A stretch of 64,000 nucleotides of DNA from Chlamydia trachomatis A/HAR-13. Lineage in GTDB: Bacteria; Chlamydiota; Chlamydiia; Chlamydiales; Chlamydiaceae. A program made the translations under genes and the position numbers. The stretch is from assembly GCF_000012125.1 (NCBI RefSeq), contig NC_007429.1:620001-684000 (forward strand). The letters are read 5' to 3'. The notes under the pieces were generated by a model. The model ran no database searches. It was not told the DNA's origin and saw only the letters and a list, made by a program, of their open reading frames with translations. Of this stretch, positions 34,005 to 42,390 are shown piece after piece (the stretch's first letter is position 1; each line of letters begins with the position of its first letter).

Positions 34005-35324
34005 ATGACAACAGGAGTACGTGGAGATAATGCTCCAGATCCCTCATTGTTAGCTCAGCTCACCCAAAATGCTAACTCAGCATCCGCAGCTTCAACAGGA
34101 AAAAACGGTCAGGTAGCCGGCGCTAAACAAGAAAACGTTGACGCCAGTTTTGAAGACTTACTGCAAGACGCTCAAGGGACTGGGGGAAGTAAAAAGGCTA
34201 CTGCCAATCAAACATCAAAAAGTGGAAAGAGTGAAAAAGCACAGGCAAGTAGCGGAACATCAACCACAACATCCGTAGCTCAGGCTAGCCAAACAGCAAC
34301 TGCACAAGCCGTTCACGGTGCACGAGATTCTGGCTTTAATAGCGATGGATCCGCCACCCTTCCTTCCCCTACCGGAACAGAAGTCAATGGGGTTGTTCTA
34401 CGGAAAGGAATGGGAACTTTAGCGCTCATGGGGCTGATTATGACCCTACTCGCACAAGCAAGTGCTAAATCCTGGTCTTCGTCCTTCCAACAACAAAACC
34501 AAGCTATCCAGAACCAGGTAGCTATGGCTCCAGAGATCGGAAATGCTATTCGGACACAAGCAAACCACCAAGCCCAAGCTACGGAATTACAAGCTCAGCA
34601 GAGTTTGATTTCAGGGATTACGAACATAGTAGGATTCGCGGTCTCTGTAGGAGGAGGGATTTTATCCGCCTCGAAGAGTTTGGGAGGGTTAAAATCTGCA
34701 GCCTTCACTAATGAAACTGCAAGCGCGGCAACCTCTGCGACCAGTTCCTTAGCAAAAACAGCCACCAGCGCACTGGATGATGTAGCTGGTACAGCTACTG
34801 CAGTTGGAGCTAAAGCCACTTCTGGAGCAGCTTCTGCAGCTTCATCCGCAGCTACAAAACTTACGCAAAACATGGCAGAAAGCGCCTCGAAAACCCTCTC
34901 TCAAACAGCTAGTAAGAGTGCAGGAGGATTATTCGGTCAGGCATTGAACACTCCTAGCTGGTCTGAAAAAGTGTCTCGTGGAATGAACGTTGTGAAAACG
35001 CAAGGGACACGCGCAGCTAAATTTGCAGGGCGAGCCTTGTCTTCTGCTATGAACATCTCACAAATGGTGCACGGTCTCACGGCTGGGATCGATGGGATCG
35101 TCGGAGGGGTGATCGGAGCGCAGGTAGCCCAAGAACAAAGAATGGCTGGTATGGCAGAGGCTCGCGCAGAGGAGCTCAAATCTCTTAACTCAGTTCAAGC
35201 CCAGTATGCTTCGCAAGCCCAACAACTCCAAGAGCAATCTCAACAGAGTTTTAATTCCGCACTGCAAACTTTACAAAGCATCTCGGACTCTGCTCTGCAA
35301 ACGACAGCCTCTATGTTTAACTAA
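34005..35324 (+). CDS. copD: Type III translocator CopD (YopD-like)
   Basis: A protein of 439 residues, very rich in Ala, Ser, Thr and Gln. One clear hydrophobic segment (about 140-152) and a weaker one (about 205-225) are flanked by long amphipathic helices; the C-terminal 70 residues form a Gln-rich coiled coil ([12 protein letters not shown]). This layout matches YopD-like minor translocators. It follows copB by 30 nt and ends at a strong terminator. Confidence 0.88.
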   Translation: MTTGVRGDNAPDPSLLAQLTQNANSASAASTGKNGQVAGAKQENVDASFEDLLQDAQGTGGSKKATANQTSKSGKSEKAQASSGTSTTTSVAQASQTATAQAVHGARDSGFNSDGSATLPSPTGTEVNGVVLRKGMGTLALMGLIMTLLAQASAKSWSSSFQQQNQAIQNQVAMAPEIGNAIRTQANHQAQATELQAQQSLISGITNIVGFAVSVGGGILSASKSLGGLKSAAFTNETASAATSATSSLAKTATSALDDVAGTATAVGAKATSGAASAASSAATKLTQNMAESASKTLSQTASKSAGGLFGQALNTPSWSEKVSRGMNVVKTQGTRAAKFAGRALSSAMNISQMVHGLTAGIDGIVGGVIGAQVAQEQRMAGMAEARAEELKSLNSVQAQYASQAQQLQEQSQQSFNSALQTLQSISDSALQTTASMFN

Positions 35325-35365
35325 TCGACTTTCTTTCTCGCTCTTATTTGCAACTCAGCTTCAGA

Positions 35366-35404
35366 ACCGTAGGCATCCTAAAAGGGCCCTACGGTTTTTC
35401 TTTA
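35366..35404 (+). terminator. Terminator of the translocator operon
   Basis: ACCGTAGG (35366-35373) and CCTACGGT (35388-35395), then TTTTTCTTT. It overlaps the 3' end of the opposing transporter gene. Confidence 0.85.
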
Positions 35405-36316
35405 CTCTGAAGTCAGCACATATCCTTGGCGAAATTCCTCATGGTAAATAAGCCGACAACCCAACACCATAAAACCCACAGCAAACAATAGCCCAGGAGG
35501 GAAACTTTCTCCAAGAAGCAGCCAACCAAAAAAGCTAGCAAATAGAGGCATCACTAAATTGCAGAAGGACAGGAAGGTTGAAGAAAAAGAACGCAATAAC
35601 TTAGCAAACAAGTTATAGCAAATCAAATTCGAAAAAATCACCAAAGCACCTATCGCCTGTAGAAATAATAAAGGGTTTTCCACAGGCACAGGGTTCCAAA
35701 CTTCGGTGACAGCAGAATGTATTAACGACAACACCCCTGCGATGACCATAGCATACGCATTAATCGCGGTCATGGATAGCGACTCACATCTTCGCCCTAA
35801 TTTTCTGAGCAAAGTCCAACCATAAGAAGAAAGACAGGTAGCTGCTATCAATAAGAGTTCCGGTAATCCTAACTGCCATCCCCACTCAGCTACATCTTCG
35901 CTACCTCCAAACAGCAGGTACACAAGGTAACTGACTAACCCTAAACTTAATCCCCCAAGCTTTTTCCAAGTAACGACCTCTCTAAGCTGGACGTAAGAAC
36001 AAAAAGCGGCTGTGAAAGGTGAAAATCCATAAATAAAGCAAGCTGTTGAGGATGAAAGCCCCTGCAATCCAATAAATTCCAATACATTAGTTAAATAGAA
36101 ACCGATAACGGAGAGCAATACTATAGGCATGATAGCTGGACGCGGCAGACGAAGAGACTCGCGTTTACATAATAGCAGCCCAAAAAGAACTACTCCGGCC
36201 AATACCATTCGACTCCCTGTCACAAATAAAGGAGCTGCAGCTTCCATTGCCGACTTGCTTAAAGCAAACGAAGAGGACCAGATGAAAGCATTCAGGAAAA
36301 TTAAGAAAATAGCCAT
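35402..36316 (-). CDS. EamA/DMT-family transporter
   Basis: A membrane protein of 304 residues with ten hydrophobic segments arranged as two EamA repeats (about 1-135 and 150-290). The repeat start M-A-I-F-L-I-F-L-N-A-F-I-W-S-S-S-F is typical. Drug/metabolite transporters carry amino acids, nucleotide sugars or other small molecules; chlamydial members include SAM/SAH exchangers, but the substrate here cannot be told. The ATG at 36316 is chosen because it begins the first helix; an in-frame TTG 39 nt upstream adds a polar leader. No Shine-Dalgarno is visible for either. Confidence 0.8.
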   Translation of the reverse strand: MAIFLIFLNAFIWSSSFALSKSAMEAAAPLFVTGSRMVLAGVVLFGLLLCKRESLRLPRPAIMPIVLLSVIGFYLTNVLEFIGLQGLSSSTACFIYGFSPFTAAFCSYVQLREVVTWKKLGGLSLGLVSYLVYLLFGGSEDVAEWGWQLGLPELLLIAATCLSSYGWTLLRKLGRRCESLSMTAINAYAMVIAGVLSLIHSAVTEVWNPVPVENPLLFLQAIGALVIFSNLICYNLFAKLLRSFSSTFLSFCNLVMPLFASFFGWLLLGESFPPGLLFAVGFMVLGCRLIYHEEFRQGYVLTSE

Positions 36317-36688
36317 GTCACAACAGGGTTTAAACAACAGGTTTGTAGAGTACAAGCGAATAACAACGCCTTGACCGCCACCATGAACCGTGTCGCACGG
36401 ATCTGCGATCCGTTCTATAGAACAACCAAGCTTGTTGCTAGCTGTGCACTAAAAAAATAAGGATCTATTGTAGGGCATCTCTTGAAAAAAACCCAGGTTG
36501 AAAAAAGTTTTGTTATGGATCTCTATACAATCTCCTAAAAGAAGCTCCTCCGAACTCAGATTCTCATTTTATCCTTTATAAAACCCTTTTGCTTAGTTCC
36601 GTGAAACGCTACAATGGCAAACACTCCGCGTAAAAAGAGACGATTCTTTGCAGCGGTTTGCAGTAAATTTTTTATTTATGGAGAAGGA
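36317..36688. other. Gene-free region between the EamA transporter and thrS
   Basis: 372 nt between divergent genes. It contains adjoining dyads: ACGGATC-TGC-GATCCGT (36397-36413), TTCTATAGAA (36413-36422) and the palindrome CAAGCTTG just after. AT-rich sequence with TTGAAA (36498-36503) and TATACA (36524-36529, spacing 20) could hold the thrS promoter. An in-frame start for thrS at 36614 would add 25 basic residues with no homology and is rejected. No small gene or RNA recognised. Confidence 0.5.
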
Positions 36689-38596
36689 ATGATCCACGTA
36701 ACTTGCAATCAAGAAGCTTTCGAACTACCAGAAGGCGCCTCGGCGATGGATCTTGCAAATAAGATGAAACAATCTCATTGCTTTGCAGGGGCCCTTATTA
36801 ATGATCAAGAAAAGGATCTTTCCACCACCTTACAAGACGGTGATACCGTTCTATTCCTCACTTGGGATGATCCTAAAGGTAGAGAAATCTTTTTACACAC
36901 TTCAGCACATATTCTAGCTCAAGCCGTTCTACGCTTATGGCCTTCGGCACAGCCAACGATTGGTCCAGTCATCGATCAAGGGTTCTACTATGATTTTGCC
37001 AATCTTTCCATCAGCGAAGAAGATTTCCCGGCTATAGAAGCTATGGCCAAAACGATCGCAGAAGAAAAATTCCCTATCTCGCGTCAGGTTTTCCCAGACA
37101 AAGAAGCTGCTCTTGCCTATTTTTCTCAAAATCCCTTTAAAGCAGAGCTCATTGCTGAGCTTCCTGAAGAAGTAGAAATTTCCGCGTATACGCAAGGAGA
37201 ATTCTTGGATTTATGTCGAGGCCCGCACCTTCCTTCGACAGCTCCTGTTAAAGCTTTCAAGCTATTACGCACATCTTCTGCTTATTGGAAAGGTGACCCT
37301 TCTAGAGAATCGCTGATTCGAATATATGGAGTCTCTTTCCCTACGACCAAGGAACTGAAAGAACATCTTCATCAGCTAGAAGAAGCAAAAAAACGCGACC
37401 ATCGAGTTCTTGGAACAAAGTTAGATCTGTTCTCTCAACAAACTTGTTCTGCTGGAATGCCTTTTTTCCATCCTCGGGGTATGGTTGTTTGGAACGCTTT
37501 AGTTGACTACTGGAAACGCCTTCATCAGCGTGCTGGCTATCAGCAAATCCAAACTCCCCAACTCATGAATAGAGAGTTATGGGAGATCTCTGGCCATTGG
37601 GAAAATTACAAAGAAAACATGTATACCCTCACCGTAGATGAAGAAGATTATGCAATTAAACCCATGAATTGTCCTGGCTGCATGCTGTACTATAAAACCC
37701 AGCTACACAGCTACCGAGAATTCCCCTTACGGATTGCAGAAATCGGCCATGTACATAGACACGAGCTTTCTGGAGCTCTATCAGGCTTGATGCGAGTGCG
37801 TACTTTCCATCAAGATGACGCACACGTATTTTTAACACCTGAGCAAGTTGAAGAGGAAACACTCAATATCCTAAACCTTGTTTCCGAACTCTATGGAACT
37901 TTTGGACTCGAGTATCACTTAGAACTTTCCACTCGTCCTGAACAAGGAACCATTGGAAGCGATGATCTTTGGGAACTTGCAACAAAGGCTTTGAAAAGAG
38001 CTCTCGTTAAATCGCAAAAACCTTTTATCATAAGCCCAGGAGAAGGAGCCTTTTACGGTCCAAAAATCGATATCCATGTAAAAGATGCGATCAACAGGAC
38101 TTGGCAATGTGGAACGATTCAGTTAGATATGTTCCTGCCGGAACGATTCGATCTGAAGTACACAAATGCACAAGGAGAGAAAAGTACACCTATTATGCTC
38201 CATAGAGCTTTGTTTGGATCTATTGAGCGATTCTTAGGCATTTTAATCGAACATTTCAAAGGACGGTTCCCTTTGTGGCTAAGTCCAGAGCATGTTCGCA
38301 TTATTACCGTCGCAGATCGCCACGAGGCTCGTGCCCAAGAATTGGCAAAACATTTCAGCCAAATGGGAATCATTGTCTCTGTTGATTCATCTAATGAGTC
38401 TGTTAGTAAGAAAATTCGCAATGCGCAAAACATGCAAGTGAATTACATGATCACCATTGGAGATAAGGAATTAGAGACCCACTTACTAGCAGTGCGCACA
38501 CGAGACAATCGTGTGTTGAACGATATTGCTGTCGAACAGTTCTCTCATGTTATTCTTGAAGAGCTTCGCTCTTTATCCTTGACTCCTTCCTTATAG
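36689..38596 (+). CDS. thrS: Threonyl-tRNA synthetase
   Basis: A class II synthetase of 635 residues with the full bacterial set: TGS domain (1-60), editing domain (about 62-220, with the conserved [10 protein letters not shown]), catalytic core with M-N-C-P-G-C-M (about 329-335) supplying the zinc cysteine, and a C-terminal anticodon-binding domain. It charges tRNA-Thr in the cytoplasm. The ATG at 36689 has GGAG 5 nt upstream and gives the normal TGS start. Confidence 0.95.
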   Translation: MIHVTCNQEAFELPEGASAMDLANKMKQSHCFAGALINDQEKDLSTTLQDGDTVLFLTWDDPKGREIFLHTSAHILAQAVLRLWPSAQPTIGPVIDQGFYYDFANLSISEEDFPAIEAMAKTIAEEKFPISRQVFPDKEAALAYFSQNPFKAELIAELPEEVEISAYTQGEFLDLCRGPHLPSTAPVKAFKLLRTSSAYWKGDPSRESLIRIYGVSFPTTKELKEHLHQLEEAKKRDHRVLGTKLDLFSQQTCSAGMPFFHPRGMVVWNALVDYWKRLHQRAGYQQIQTPQLMNRELWEISGHWENYKENMYTLTVDEEDYAIKPMNCPGCMLYYKTQLHSYREFPLRIAEIGHVHRHELSGALSGLMRVRTFHQDDAHVFLTPEQVEEETLNILNLVSELYGTFGLEYHLELSTRPEQGTIGSDDLWELATKALKRALVKSQKPFIISPGEGAFYGPKIDIHVKDAINRTWQCGTIQLDMFLPERFDLKYTNAQGEKSTPIMLHRALFGSIERFLGILIEHFKGRFPLWLSPEHVRIITVADRHEARAQELAKHFSQMGIIVSVDSSNESVSKKIRNAQNMQVNYMITIGDKELETHLLAVRTRDNRVLNDIAVEQFSHVILEELRSLSLTPSL

Positions 38597-38602
38597 AAGG
38601 CC

Positions 38603-38645
38603 GGGCTTGCATAGATTCTGCCTATGCAAGCCCATTATTTCTTTT
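38603..38645 (+). terminator. Terminator after thrS
   Basis: A perfect 12-bp stem GGGCTTGCATAG / CTATGCAAGCCC (38603-38614, 38622-38633) with a 7-nt loop, then ATTATTTCTTTT. One of the strongest terminators in the window. Confidence 0.9.
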
Positions 38646-38996
38646 CACACATCCTTGCCAATCTCCTTACAAACGATCATGGATTTCAAATAGCCGAAAC
38701 CTTTATAACATGTTCGCTGTAGCAAAAAATTCTAAATAAGAATAAAACAGGCAGGTCCAGGGCTCTAAAATCTCATCGAGTTAACTATACGATTTTTCTT
38801 CCCATGGTAGTTGCTACAGTAATCCTGTTCCGTTTACAAAAGACTTATCCCTAAAAATAGACTTTTCTACCGGAGGGATACTGTACCCAATAATATAGAA
38901 AAGAGGTATCTGGAGAGCTTTCTTACTTTATTCATCTCCTTTAACCTCATTCGTCCATGCTTATGGACAAATCAATATAAAGGAATTAAAGCAACT
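38646..38996. other. Gene-free region between thrS and the parA-like gene
   Basis: About 350 nt with no reading frame of interest on either strand, no tRNA-like T-arm and no repeat. A small hairpin GTCCAT-GCTT-ATGGAC lies at 38953-38968. TATAAA near 38976 could be a -10 box, but no good -35 is seen at proper spacing. The length between a strong terminator and the parA leader leaves room for an unannotated small RNA. Confidence 0.4.
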
Positions 38997-39046
38997 AAAA
39001 AGGAGCGAGGCTTCCTCCCCTACAAGGGCTTCACCTCGTGATAAAC
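38997..39046 (+). promoter_or_regulatory. Hairpin-bridged ribosome-binding site of the parA-like gene
   Basis: AAAAGGAG (ending 39005) is followed directly by CGAGG (39006-39010), which pairs with CCTCG (39034-39038), leaving 8 nt to the ATG at 39047. Within the loop CCCT (39018-39021) pairs with AGGG (39025-39028) around ACA. Without the fold the Shine-Dalgarno would be 41 nt from the start. It is the cleanest member of the family seen upstream of sctL and trpS. Confidence 0.65.
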
Positions 39047-39814
39047 ATGAAAACAATCGCTGTTAATAGTTTCAAAGGCGGCACAGCAAAAACCTCTACA
39101 ACCCTCCATTTAGGAGCCGCATTAGCGCAATATCATAAAGCACGCGTTCTACTCATCGATTTCGATGCACAAGCGAATCTTACGGCAGGATTAGGCCTAG
39201 ATCCTGATTGTTATGATAGCCTTGCTGTTGTTCTACAAGGAGAAAAAAACATAGAAGAGGTCATCCGTCCTATTGATTCCTCAGGATTAGATCTCATCCC
39301 TGCCGATACTTGGTTGGAACGTGTGGAAGTCTCTGGATCTTTGGCTGCTGATCGTTATTCTCATGAACGATTAAAGATTATTCTTTCTAAGATAGAACAT
39401 CGATACGACTATGTCATTATCGACACACCTCCTTCTTTATGTTGGCTCACAGAATCAGCTCTAATCGCTGCTCAGCATGCACTCATCTGCGCTACACCAG
39501 AATTCTATAGTGTTAAAGGCTTAGAAAGGCTTGCCACCTTTATTCAAGGGATCTCATCGCGACACCCTCTCAATATTTTAGGAGTCACGCTATCTTTTTG
39601 GAATTACAGAGGGAAAAATAACGCAGCCTTCACAGAGCTAATTCAAAAAACGTTCCCTGGGAAACTTCTTAACACGCGCATACGCAGAGATATTACTATC
39701 TCAGAAGCCGCTATCCATGGGAAACCTGTTTTCTCCACAGCCCCTTCAGCACGAGCCTCGGAAGACTATCTAAAATTAACTGAAGAACTGCTATTTTTGT
39801 TAAGGAACATCTAA
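39047..39814 (+). CDS. parA: ParA/MinD-family ATPase
   Basis: A protein of 255 residues. The deviant Walker A is K10-G-G-T-A-K-T16, keeping the signature lysine; L-I-D-F-D-A-Q-A-N and D-T-P-P-S supply the switch and Walker B motifs. It resembles ParA partition ATPases and the chlamydial plasmid protein pGP5-D more than MinD, which would have a C-terminal membrane-targeting helix that is missing here. Followed by a pGP6-D-like gene, the same neighbour type as on the plasmid. A GTG at 39038 is in frame, but it lies in the leader stem. Confidence 0.85.
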   Translation: MKTIAVNSFKGGTAKTSTTLHLGAALAQYHKARVLLIDFDAQANLTAGLGLDPDCYDSLAVVLQGEKNIEEVIRPIDSSGLDLIPADTWLERVEVSGSLAADRYSHERLKIILSKIEHRYDYVIIDTPPSLCWLTESALIAAQHALICATPEFYSVKGLERLATFIQGISSRHPLNILGVTLSFWNYRGKNNAAFTELIQKTFPGKLLNTRIRRDITISEAAIHGKPVFSTAPSARASEDYLKLTEELLFLLRNI

Positions 39815-39818
39815 CGTT

Positions 39819-40610
39819 ATGGGAAATATTAAAACCCTTTTAGAGAATCGCTTTAAGAAACCTACACCCGATAAAATGGAATCCCTCGCTAAAAAGCGTT
39901 TAGAAGGAAAGCTTTCTCCTTTTCTAAATGGGTTTACTAATCCTAAACTCTCTTCGCAAGAGGAAGCTAGATTCCGTCAATTACTAGAAGAGTACTCCTT
40001 TTCTAAGGAAATCTCCCATAACGATCTCCAACAACTGTGTCACTTATCTGCTCAGGTTAAACAGATTCATCATCAAGCTATCCTTCTCCATGGTGAGCGA
40101 ATCAAGAAAGTTCGTGAATTATTAAAAACCTATCGAGAAGGAGTTTTTTCAGCTTGGCTCTTACTCACCTATGGGAATCGGCAGACACCTTATAATTTTC
40201 TTGTTTATTACGAGCTATTCTCAGCTCTTCCAGACACTCTTAAACTCGAGTTAGAAAGACTGCCTCGACAAGCAGTGTATACACTAGCTTCTCGAGAAGG
40301 CTCGCAAGAGAAAAAAGAGGAAATTATCCGTAACTATCAAGGTGAAACTCGTGGAGAACTCCTAGAAATTATCCGTAGAGAATTTCCGCTACTTCCTACC
40401 GATCGACGTCAATCATCCCTTGCCCAACAAGCCTTTTCTTTTTTTGCAAAAGGAACAAAATTATTACAGCGATGTACAGACATTTCTCAAGAAGAGCTCC
40501 TCTCCCTGGAAAAATTGATTAAAAAGTTACAAAAAGTTACAACTAACCTTCTTTCTAACACTAAGGTATCCCGTAATGACGACGAAACCCAAAACTCTAG
40601 AAATCGATAA
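39819..40610 (+). CDS. pGP6-D-like protein (CT583-type)
   Basis: A helical, basic protein of 263 residues with no signal peptide. The body (about 85-200) has several short conserved blocks such as F-S-A-W-L-L-L-T-Y-G-N-R-Q-T-P-Y-N-F, resembling DNA-binding partition partners of the pGP6-D family by recollection. It follows parA by 4 nt, and its end overlaps the next gene by 35 nt. A partition or gene-regulation role is inferred; ParB-type HTH not obvious. Confidence 0.65.
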   Translation: MGNIKTLLENRFKKPTPDKMESLAKKRLEGKLSPFLNGFTNPKLSSQEEARFRQLLEEYSFSKEISHNDLQQLCHLSAQVKQIHHQAILLHGERIKKVRELLKTYREGVFSAWLLLTYGNRQTPYNFLVYYELFSALPDTLKLELERLPRQAVYTLASREGSQEKKEEIIRNYQGETRGELLEIIRREFPLLPTDRRQSSLAQQAFSFFAKGTKLLQRCTDISQEELLSLEKLIKKLQKVTTNLLSNTKVSRNDDETQNSRNR

Positions 40611-41127
40611 CAACACGTTCCTGCTTTTGGAAGGCAATTTAAAAAGAATTTTTGCCACGCCTATTGGGTATACAACGTTTAGAGAATTCCAAAATGTAGT
40701 GTTTAACTGCGCACAAGGACAACAGGAGCTTGCAAATTTTTTATTTGAGATGTTGATCAATGGGAAGTTGTTGCAAGAGCTACCTGCAGGACAGAAACAA
40801 TCTGCACAAAGTCTAATTGTACAATTTATGATGCCGATTCGTGTTGCGAAGGATATCCATGAGCGCGGTGAATTCATCAATTTCATTACTTCCGATATGC
40901 TAGCTCAACAGGAACGCTGCGTATTTTTAAACCGACTCTCTCGAGTTGATGGGCAGGAATTTCTACTCATGACGGATGTACAAAATACCTGCCATCTCAT
41001 CCGCCACTTACTGTCTCGTCTGCTTGAAGCGCAAAAAAATCCTATCGGAGAAAAAAATCTCCAAGAAATCCAAGAAGATCTCGATTCTTTACGCGCTCAC
41101 TTTGAAGAATTAACGAAATCTGTGTAA
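40576..41127 (+). CDS. CT584-type conserved protein, proposed type III needle-tip candidate
   Basis: A soluble protein of 183 residues without signal peptide. It overlaps the preceding gene by 35 nt, so the three-gene unit is tightly coupled. CT584 of C. trachomatis forms hexamers in its crystal structure and was proposed as a needle-tip protein, a role I regard as unsettled. Nothing in the sequence shows a secretion signal directly. It ends before two hairpins, the second a terminator. Confidence 0.7.
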   Translation: MTTKPKTLEIDNNTFLLLEGNLKRIFATPIGYTTFREFQNVVFNCAQGQQELANFLFEMLINGKLLQELPAGQKQSAQSLIVQFMMPIRVAKDIHERGEFINFITSDMLAQQERCVFLNRLSRVDGQEFLLMTDVQNTCHLIRHLLSRLLEAQKNPIGEKNLQEIQEDLDSLRAHFEELTKSV

Positions 41128-41146
41128 TCTATAATCCTTCCTAACA

Positions 41147-41166
41147 ATCATCTTTCTAAAGATGAT
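41147..41166 (+). repeat. Inverted repeat after CT584-type gene
   Basis: ATCATCTTT (41147-41155) and AAAGATGAT (41158-41166), nearly a perfect 20-nt palindrome with a 2-nt centre. No T run follows. It may shield the 3' end or act as an operator. Confidence 0.45.
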
Positions 41167-41173
41167 GTTACAT

Positions 41174-41228
41174 AGCCCCTGAATCAGACTATTTTTAAAA
41201 AGCAGGCTTTAGGGGCTTATTTTTCGTA
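41174..41228 (+). terminator. Terminator after the parA operon
   Basis: AGCCCCTGAA (41174-41183) pairs with TTTAGGGGCT (41208-41217) with one G-T pair, followed by TATTTTTC. Confidence 0.8.
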
Positions 41229-41277
41229 AAAATCCAGAGATGTCTTGCATCGATAAATTAAGAATTAAAGAAAAAGC

Positions 41278-41325
41278 AAGGAGCGAGGTTTTTTCCCAAA
41301 CAGGGTCCCGCCTCGTGAGTCAGCT
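41278..41325 (+). promoter_or_regulatory. Hairpin-bridged ribosome-binding site of trpS
   Basis: AAGGAG (41278-41283) is followed directly by CGAGG (41284-41288), pairing with CCTCG (41311-41315), and 10 nt remain to the ATG at 41326. The 22-nt loop has a weak inner CCC/GGG pair. Same SD and stem as the parA-like and sctL leaders. Confidence 0.6.
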
Positions 41326-42366
41326 ATGAAAAAAAAACGCGTTCTTACCGGAGATCGCCCTACTGGGAAACTTCACCTAGGGCATTGGATCGGCTCCATT
41401 ATGAATCGTCTCCAGCTACAAAATGACTCTCGCTATGATTGTTTCTTCATTATAGCAGATTTGCACACGCTAACTACTAAAACGCGCAAAGAAGAAATCC
41501 TTCAAATAGATAATCATATTTATGACGTTCTTGCCGACTGGCTTAGCGTAGGAATTGATCCTGAAAAATCCGCAATCTACCTGCAATCGGCTATCCCTGA
41601 GATTTATGAATTAAATCTCATTTTTTCCATGCTTACCCCGTTGAATCACATTATGGGTATTCCTAGCATCAAAGAAATGGCCCGTAATGCTTCTCTAAAT
41701 GAAGAAAGCCTATCGCATGGACTTATAGGATACCCTGTATTACAAAGTGCAGATATTCTACTTGCTAAAGCACATCTTGTTCCTGTTGGGAAAGATAATG
41801 AGGCTCATGTAGAGCTGACTCGTGATATTGCCAAAACATTCAATCGGCTCTATGGGGAAGTGTTTCCAGAACCCGATATTCTGCAAGGAGAACTGACAGC
41901 CCTTGTAGGAACCAATGGTCAAGGGAAAATGAGTAAATCCGCGAATAACGCCATTTATCTTTCGGATGACGCAAAGACAGTACAAGAAAAAATACGAAAA
42001 CTGTACACGGATCCTAATCGGATTCACGCGACAACCCCAGGAAGAGTGGAAGGGAACCCTTTATTTATCTACCACGATCTTTTTAATCCTCATAAGGAAG
42101 AAGTAGAAGAGTTTAAGACTCGCTATCGTCAAGGATGCATTAGAGATGTAGAAGTAAAAGCTCGTTTAGCAGAAGAAATCAATCTTTTCTTAAATCCTTT
42201 CCGAGAAAAACGTAGTGAATTAGTTGCTCAGCCTAAATTTCTCGAGGAAGCCTTGCAACAAGGAACGGAAAAAATGCGTACCGTAGCTCGAGAAACCATG
42301 GAAGAGGTGCATGACCATCTAGGATTAAGCCGGAAATGGCGGACTATTCTAGCCTCTTCTAAATAA
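41326..42366 (+). CDS. trpS: Tryptophanyl-tRNA synthetase
   Basis: A class I synthetase of 346 residues with the HIGH-type motif H17-L-G-H20 and K-M-S-K-S (201-205). It charges tRNA-Trp. Tryptophan supply is the key host-pathogen battleground for Chlamydia under interferon gamma, so regulation through the odd leader is of interest. There is no T-box. uvrB follows after 24 nt, possibly co-transcribed. Confidence 0.95.
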
Positions 42367-42390
42367 AAAATCTTAACAACTATCCATTGT

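Noticed and set aside
34595..35179. Minus-strand Ala/Pro-rich frames inside copD
   Set aside because: Shadow of the Ala/Ser/Thr-rich copD sequence.
41290..41325. T-box or trp leader peptide upstream of trpS
   Set aside because: No leader frame with Trp codons, no T-box sequence and no terminator/antiterminator pair; the SD-plus-stem element explains the leader better.
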